The notes beneath the pieces were generated by a model. The model worked only from the letters and a program-made list of their open reading frames with translations. It was not told the origin of the DNA and searched no databases. Below are positions 59,236 to 64,000 of a DNA stretch of 64,000 bases, one piece after another. The translations under genes and the position numbers were made by a program. The stretch is from Pseudoalteromonas piscicida (GTDB taxonomy: Bacteria > Pseudomonadota > Gammaproteobacteria > Enterobacterales > Alteromonadaceae), in the NCBI RefSeq assembly GCF_000238315.3, contig NZ_CP011924.1, forward strand, positions 2,148,501 through 2,212,500, in the 5' to 3' direction. Positions within the stretch are counted from its first letter, which is position 1. Each line of letters starts with the position of its first letter.

Positions 59236-60282
59236 GTGAAAATCTGTTTTATTATGTACCCTTGGGAGCGTGTAGAAGCTGAAAACGACAGCACGCTAAG
59301 ACTTATCCACGAAGCCGTATCGCGCGGTCACGTCGTTGCCATCACCACCGTAAACAACCTCACTATTCGCGAAAGTGTTGCTAGTGCCTTCTGTGATGTA
59401 TTTGTTGCGGGCCAAAAAGTATCTGACAACTTCGTGAGCTTTTACAACAAAGCTGAGTTTAAAAAAGTACAGCTTCCTTTGGCAGGTTTTGACGCAATAT
59501 TTATGCGCGCTAATCCGCCGCTTGATACCTTAGCGATGAACTTTTTAGACTCTGTTCGTGATGATACTTTCATCATCAACGACATTGATGGCCTGCGTAT
59601 CGCAAATAACAAGCTATACACGGCATCTTTCCAAGGTATTGCGAGAGAGTTTATTCCAAATACGCATGTATCTAAAAACAAAGAGTATTTAGAGCGTATA
59701 TTCTCTGAGTCAGAGCAAGAGAAAATGATCTTAAAGCCGCTTGATGGCTTTGGTGGTCGCGGTGTTATCGTCGTTGAGAAACGCGCGAAACAAAGCTTTA
59801 GCTCACTCCTTGAATTTTATATTGGTGGCGACGAGGCAGGTAAAGGCAGCAACTACGTCATTTTACAAGACTATGTTGAAGGTGCCGACGAAGGTGATGT
59901 TCGCATCCTAATGCTTAACGGTGAACCGATTGGCGCCATGAAGCGTGTGCCTGCAGCAAATGAAGTGCGTGCCAACGTACATGCCGGTGGCAAAGTGGTG
60001 AAACACAAACTCACCAACCAAGAAAAAGCGTTATGTAAGCACATCGGCCCTAAGCTTGTGCGTGATGGTTTGTATTTTGTTGGCATTGACGTGATAGGCG
60101 GCAAGCTTATCGAAGTTAACGTACTCTCGCCTGGCGGGATAACCCGTATTAACCGTTTAAACCGCTGTAAGCTGCAAGTGCAAGTTATCGATTTTGTAGA
60201 AAGTGTGGTGCACGCCAAAGAGCTAGTAACGCATCGCAAAAACCAATTCCGTCAAGTAATAGAAGATGCTCATGCTATCTGA
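59236..60282 (+). CDS. ATP-grasp ligase, glutathione synthetase-like
   Basis: A 348-residue cytoplasmic ATP-grasp enzyme related to the GshB/RimK group: it should form an amide between a carboxylate and an amino compound via an acyl phosphate. Visible elements: N-terminal pre-ATP-grasp fold (MYPWERVEAENDSTLRL), DIDGLRIANNKLYT, the ATP loop LKPLDGFGGRGV, DEGDVRILMLNGEPIGAMKR and the Mg-binding end IEVNVLSPGGI. It differs from ordinary GshB (which has VTSPTGI-like endings), and its neighbours are not glutathione genes. The GTG start at 59236 follows a 147-base gap with a terminator. It overlaps the next gene by 17 bases, so the two are co-translated. Confidence 0.85.
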   Translation: MKICFIMYPWERVEAENDSTLRLIHEAVSRGHVVAITTVNNLTIRESVASAFCDVFVAGQKVSDNFVSFYNKAEFKKVQLPLAGFDAIFMRANPPLDTLAMNFLDSVRDDTFIINDIDGLRIANNKLYTASFQGIAREFIPNTHVSKNKEYLERIFSESEQEKMILKPLDGFGGRGVIVVEKRAKQSFSSLLEFYIGGDEAGKGSNYVILQDYVEGADEGDVRILMLNGEPIGAMKRVPAANEVRANVHAGGKVVKHKLTNQEKALCKHIGPKLVRDGLYFVGIDVIGGKLIEVNVLSPGGITRINRLNRCKLQVQVIDFVESVVHAKELVTHRKNQFRQVIEDAHAI

Positions 60283-62245
60283 ACAAGCCATCATTGCCGC
60301 GCTTGAAGCCGGCAAACCCATCAGTGGACAATTTGCTGAAGGTGCTTTTCACCTTGAAGTGAGAGAATACGTGCCTTATGTCGCCACTGCTGTACACGCA
60401 GGCCACCGTACCCGGGCTAGCCTAAAAGGCTGGTTCGCCATTAGTGATGCTGAGCGTTTACAAGAGGAAGATCCGTTTACCGACGGCATGATTGAATCAT
60501 TACCCATCACGCTTATCGCGCGTGACTCACGTTACGAATACGATCTTAACCGTGCGCCAGAGCTTGCGATATACAAAGAAGCATGGGGTAAACAAGTGTG
60601 GAGCCAAGCGCTACCAAATGCAGACATAGATGTTAGCTTGTCAAAGCATGCAGCCTATTACCGTGTGCTCAGTGCGCTGTTAACCACGCTTGAGCGTAAG
60701 TTTGGTGCCTGCTTGCTATTTGATGTGCACAGCTATAACTATCAAATTCGTAGCTACCCTTATGCACCAACCTTTAATATTGGCACTGCACAACTTGATA
60801 CCTTGCGTTTTCGCGCCGTATTAGATGAGCTGAAAAAGCAGCTAGGACTGAAAAAACTGGCAGGCCAGCTGGTGGATTGTGCAGAAAATACCGTCTTTCA
60901 GGGCCATGGTTATCAAGCGCAATATATTACCAGCCACTTTGATAACACCTTAGTGGTACCGCTGGAAGTGAAAAAAGTCTTTATGGACGAAAACAGTGGT
61001 GAATTGTTCCCTGTGGTGTTTGAAAAACTACAGCGCAACATGCATGTTGCTTTGAGTAAAACGGCAAAAACATTTGCTAAAAATCACTGCTATAAGCCAC
61101 TTCGCAAAGCAAAATCCACGTCGCAGCTTGACCCTGCGCTGATCAACGTGGACTCTGCGCTATACCGCATAGCCAGAAACCTTGAAACGCTGCATTACGT
61201 TAACCCAAGTAATATCGCACAAGAGAAACGTCGCTTTTTCTCGAAACGTCATTATCAGCCTGCGTTTAAATATCGCCCGCTGAAAATTGACCCGTATGAG
61301 TTCAAAGAGCAACTCTATCGCTTGCCCGTTGGAAAAATCCAAGATCCGATCGTAAAAGATTTATATCGTAAAGTGATCGACAGCTACGCCACAAAAATCG
61401 AACTGATCACCCAAATTGGTCGCGAAGCCTTTTTGTATAACTCGCTACGCTATTATGGTGAGCCGGATTACAACGATATAAATAATGCGACCTTCTTGCT
61501 GCACGCGCGCGAAACCGAAACCTTGCCAAAAAAAGACATTACAGCCGAGCAGGCCCTAGTACGTTTTAATCAAGCGATTGAGACCATGGGCTTACCTTGT
61601 AAGGTCGCCATATCAAGCAAACTTGTTGCCAAAGCAATGGTCGACAATAGTAAACGTCTTCTGCTTGTAAATAGCAGTGCGATGCTATCTGAGCTTGATA
61701 TCAATGCCTTGATAGAGCATGAAATTGGCGTGCACTTACTCACGACCTTAAATGCTGACGCTCAGCAACTTAAAGTGCTGCACTTAGGTTTACCTGGCAA
61801 CACCTACACCCAAGAAGGCCTTGCCATCTATCGCGAGTATCAATCTGGGCAAATAAATCTGACACGATTAAAAGTATTAGCGCTTAGGGTGATTGCGGTT
61901 AACATGCTGCTTAAAGGCGATAAATTCTATCAAGTGTATGAGTTTTTAGCTGACTCGGGTGTATTAAATGTCAATGAAGCCTTTGCGCTGACCACGCGAA
62001 TTTTCCGTGGTGGTGGCTTTACTAAAGATCATCTCTACTTAAAAGGCTTTAAAGACATAGTGCAGCTTGCCAATACTCGCAGCTTAGATAATTTATATCT
62101 CGGTAAAACGGGCATTGCGCACTTAGATGCGCTGGACGCGTTAGTAGAGCAAGGTATATTCACGAGGCCTAAATATCTGCCGGATACGAGCCGAGATCCT
62201 AAGCCTGATGCAATCCTAAGTTATTTAATTTCTTCAATTAAATAG
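60266..62245 (+). CDS. Fusion of N-formylglutamate amidohydrolase-like domain and DUF1704 (QEGLA) metallopeptidase domain
   Basis: A 659-residue two-domain protein. Residues 1 to about 275 match N-formylglutamate amidohydrolases (M14-like zinc hydrolases): VHAGHRTR, EEDPFTDGM, DSRYEYDLNRAPE and FDVHSYNY. From about 290 to the end is the DUF1704 domain, often named 'flavohemoglobin expression-modulating QEGLA motif protein'. Its zinc-peptidase site is visible as H485-E-x-x-x-H490 (EHEIGVHLL) and the QEGLA Glu517. Eukaryotic DUF1704 proteins (MATCAP) are tubulin tyrosine carboxypeptidases, so a carboxypeptidase role is inferred. Start ATG 60266 (a second ATG at 60272 is possible) overlaps the ATP-grasp gene. 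Confidence 0.88.
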   Translation: MLMLSEQAIIAALEAGKPISGQFAEGAFHLEVREYVPYVATAVHAGHRTRASLKGWFAISDAERLQEEDPFTDGMIESLPITLIARDSRYEYDLNRAPELAIYKEAWGKQVWSQALPNADIDVSLSKHAAYYRVLSALLTTLERKFGACLLFDVHSYNYQIRSYPYAPTFNIGTAQLDTLRFRAVLDELKKQLGLKKLAGQLVDCAENTVFQGHGYQAQYITSHFDNTLVVPLEVKKVFMDENSGELFPVVFEKLQRNMHVALSKTAKTFAKNHCYKPLRKAKSTSQLDPALINVDSALYRIARNLETLHYVNPSNIAQEKRRFFSKRHYQPAFKYRPLKIDPYEFKEQLYRLPVGKIQDPIVKDLYRKVIDSYATKIELITQIGREAFLYNSLRYYGEPDYNDINNATFLLHARETETLPKKDITAEQALVRFNQAIETMGLPCKVAISSKLVAKAMVDNSKRLLLVNSSAMLSELDINALIEHEIGVHLLTTLNADAQQLKVLHLGLPGNTYTQEGLAIYREYQSGQINLTRLKVLALRVIAVNMLLKGDKFYQVYEFLADSGVLNVNEAFALTTRIFRGGGFTKDHLYLKGFKDIVQLANTRSLDNLYLGKTGIAHLDALDALVEQGIFTRPKYLPDTSRDPKPDAILSYLISSIK

Positions 62246-62304
62246 GCCAAATTCGCCACTGTGGTTATACTAGTGCCATCTAGTATCTACCCAGTGGCTT
62301 TGTT

Positions 62305-63090
62305 TTGACACAACAGGAAATAGATTTACTCGCTTTTGAGCTGGCAAACCTTCGTCTCAAAGCCGATCTTACACTTGCACCGAAGTACAGTTACTTTTCA
62401 GATAAACCCTACCCGCTTGGTCGCTGCCTAGAAATTCGCGATGAAATGTTTAAACTCGTCACCACAGAGCTCAAGCAAAATTCAGAACGTTTATCTGTGC
62501 TCAGAAATTACATGCTTAAAGAAAGTGCCGAGCTCAAAAAAGTATGGGGTTCGCTACGCGATGAGTACTTTCAAAATGCGATGTTGGTGGGAGATTGGTA
62601 TATAGATACCGCAAACGATACGGTCAATGCAAACAAACCCAGAGTTGAAATCAAACCCATCGCACAATCAGGCTTTTCCACCATCACTAATTTCGAGCAG
62701 TTTGTGAAGATTGCTCGCGCTTACTGGCAAGTGGAGGTGTTTAAAAACACCGCCTTTCCAGCCATCGCGCCTTATCTACCGTTAATTTGTGTCAATGCAA
62801 CAGGCGCTACTTGGTTAGCTGCGGCCAATGACGATATGATCAAGGTCGCTACCAACAGTGAGTTTAGGTTATCTGAGCAAATCCTCTGTCAGCTGCCAGA
62901 GCCTGACACTAACCTAGTATCTCGCTGGCAGCAGACCCTAACTGGCGTCGATGCTTTAGATGACATCTTATTGCAAACAGGAAAGCCCGAGGGGTTTTGC
63001 CAACTATACAGAGCTGCCGAAAAAGCAGCGGATTTAGCATTTAGAGATAGAGTCGTACGCGCCTATATGAGCTTACCCAAAGGCGCGTAG
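62305..63090 (+). CDS. Unknown cytoplasmic protein, third gene of the ATP-grasp/DUF1704 cluster
   Basis: A 261-residue soluble protein with no signal peptide or membrane helix. The N-terminal half is helical and charged (LAFELANLRLKADLTLAPK; LRNYMLKESAELKKVWGSLR); the middle has a conserved-looking WQVEVFKNTAFPAIAPYLPL. I do not recognise the family. It starts with TTG at 62305 (no ATG until codon 38) and is 59 bases after the DUF1704 gene on the same strand with no terminator visible, so it is probably co-transcribed. The role could be substrate or regulator; unknown. Confidence 0.65.
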   Translation: MTQQEIDLLAFELANLRLKADLTLAPKYSYFSDKPYPLGRCLEIRDEMFKLVTTELKQNSERLSVLRNYMLKESAELKKVWGSLRDEYFQNAMLVGDWYIDTANDTVNANKPRVEIKPIAQSGFSTITNFEQFVKIARAYWQVEVFKNTAFPAIAPYLPLICVNATGATWLAAANDDMIKVATNSEFRLSEQILCQLPEPDTNLVSRWQQTLTGVDALDDILLQTGKPEGFCQLYRAAEKAADLAFRDRVVRAYMSLPKGA

Positions 63091-63099
63091 CGTAGTGAA

Positions 63100-63378
63100 T
63101 TAGAAAGAAGCGGGATAAGTCGGTTTTTCGTCCGTAATTTCCCATTTATCTTCTGTTGGTCTATCCACTCGACATTGATTTTGCTGTTGGAAACACCTGT
63201 CCTCACAGTTTTGTACTTGCATCGGATCTGAGTAATCTTTGCGACAGCTCATAGAACACGAACGTGAATCACCTTCGCAATCGACCGGCACATTGCTGAC
63301 TCTAGTTGTAAAATGTCCACTACAGCCACTCACAAACACAGCGGCGAACACTGCTGCTACCCATAATTTTGTTGTCAT
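63100..63378 (-). CDS. Cys-rich small lipoprotein, unknown function
   Basis: A 92-residue predicted lipoprotein with a signal peptide and lipobox VSGC (Cys 19). The mature part has six more Cys in about 40 residues ([31 protein letters not shown]), probably disulfide-bonded in the periplasm. Family not recognised. The start overlaps the yaaA stop by four bases, so it is likely co-transcribed with yaaA. It converges with the ATP-grasp/DUF1704 cluster. Confidence 0.75.
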   Translation of the reverse strand: MTTKLWVAAVFAAVFVSGCSGHFTTRVSNVPVDCEGDSRSCSMSCRKDYSDPMQVQNCEDRCFQQQNQCRVDRPTEDKWEITDEKPTYPASF

Positions 63379-64000
63379 TGTTCTGCTCTCAAAAACACCG
63401 GTTCTTGGGCCTTTTGCGTTGCTTCTTCACTAAAGCGGTATCCTGCAATATCAAACGCTTTCAGGCTTTCCAAATCCGATACTTGGTTCTCAATGATATA
63501 CCTTGCCATTATACCGCGCGCTTTTTTCGCGTAAAAACTGACGACTTTGTATTGACCATTTTTACAATCTTTAAAGATAGGAGTGATAATGTCGCCTTTC
63601 AACGCTTTCTTATCTACCGCTTTAAAGTACTCATTTGAAGCTAAGTTTACCAAGTATTGTGTTTGTGCCCCTTCCATGACCTTATTCAGTTTTTCAGCGA
63701 TAATCGTGCCCCAAAACTCATACAGGTTTTTGCCACGCGGGTTACTTAACTTTGTACCCATTTCTAAACGATAGGCCTGCATTAAGTCAAGTGGTTTTAG
63801 GATGCCATACAGCCCAGATAAGATACGTAAATGATTTTGCGCATAATTTAAATTAGCCTCAGTTAGGCTTTGCGCTTCTAAACCAACATACACATCGCCA
63901 TTAAAAGCAAAAATAGCTTGTTTAGCATTGTCTTGTGTAAAAGGCTCTGACCACTCGGCAAACCTTGCCGCATTTAAGCCCGCGAGCTTGTCGCTTATCT
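63375..64000 (-). CDS. yaaA: Peroxide stress protein YaaA, 5' end outside window
   Basis: UPF0246/YaaA protein, which lowers free iron and protects DNA during hydrogen peroxide stress. The frame stays open to base 64000, and residues upstream of the internal Met at 63893 ([17 protein letters not shown], then [10 protein letters not shown]) match the family, so the gene extends past the window end. Other hallmarks: [25 protein letters not shown] and GKNLYEFWG; the C-terminal GYRFSEEAT is also typical. About 209 of some 255 residues are present. Confidence 0.95.
   Translation of the reverse strand, partial: ISDKLAGLNAARFAEWSEPFTQDNAKQAIFAFNGDVYVGLEAQSLTEANLNYAQNHLRILSGLYGILKPLDLMQAYRLEMGTKLSNPRGKNLYEFWGTIIAEKLNKVMEGAQTQYLVNLASNEYFKAVDKKALKGDIITPIFKDCKNGQYKVVSFYAKKARGIMARYIIENQVSDLESLKAFDIAGYRFSEEATQKAQEPVFLRAEQ

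Overview
This 64 kb window is chromosomal DNA of a marine gammaproteobacterium of the Alteromonadales, most likely Pseudoalteromonas. The basis is the gene order (leuS-lptE-holA-nadD-rsfS-rlmH-mrdA-mrdB-rlpA-dacA, then ybeD-lipB-lipA; pomAB back to back with xseB-ispA-dxs; nrdR-ribD-ribE-ribBX-ribH-nusB-thiL-pgpA), the sodium-type flagellar stator proteins, a large TonB-dependent receptor, many secreted peptidases and a MITE-like palindromic repeat of a type I associate with this genus. The genus is inferred from protein and gene-order resemblance, not from a search. I see no rRNA, tRNA, CRISPR array, prophage or intact insertion sequence.

Layout. 0-8 kb: the end of a ribbon-helix-helix-like protein, a small membrane protein, a membrane-anchored FKBP overlapping a Lon-family protease, a zinc-ribbon protein, and an iron-uptake pair (TonB-dependent receptor plus PepSY membrane protein) with Fur-box-like sites. 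7.8-22 kb: leuS, LPS assembly, DNA polymerase III delta, NAD synthesis, ribosome silencing/methylation, the rod-shape peptidoglycan genes, then an accessory insert (a broken Cys-rich small ORF and two tandem membrane-protein paralogs, the second frameshifted), then lipoate synthesis. 22-27 kb: a membrane-TPR protein, an aromatic amino acid permease, a membrane protein preceded by an unusual 29-residue peptide ORF, and pomAB behind a good FliA-type promoter. 27.5-41 kb: isoprenoid precursor synthesis, a sensor-propeller GGDEF protein, and the riboflavin/thiamine operon with nrdR and glyA. 41-46 kb: the thrABC operon with a complete thrL leader peptide and attenuator. 46-59 kb: a divergent receiver-only regulator/histidine kinase pair, rdgC, an EamA exporter, an HDOD protein, an M49-like metallopeptidase lipoprotein, a HIT protein, a DPP IV-like peptidase, the MITE-like repeat and a Cache chemoreceptor. 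59-63 kb: a three-gene cluster of an ATP-grasp glutathione-synthetase-like ligase, a fusion of an N-formylglutamate-amidohydrolase-like domain to a DUF1704 (QEGLA) metallopeptidase domain, and an unknown protein. The window ends inside yaaA.

Most of the window is core metabolism and cell envelope. The least explained part is the ligase / DUF1704 cluster at 59.2-63.1 kb: it pairs an ATP-grasp ligase with a predicted zinc carboxypeptidase, enzyme classes that in eukaryotes add and remove the C-terminal tyrosine of tubulin. The small-peptide plus membrane-protein loci at 18.6-19.9 and 24.8-25.5 kb come second.
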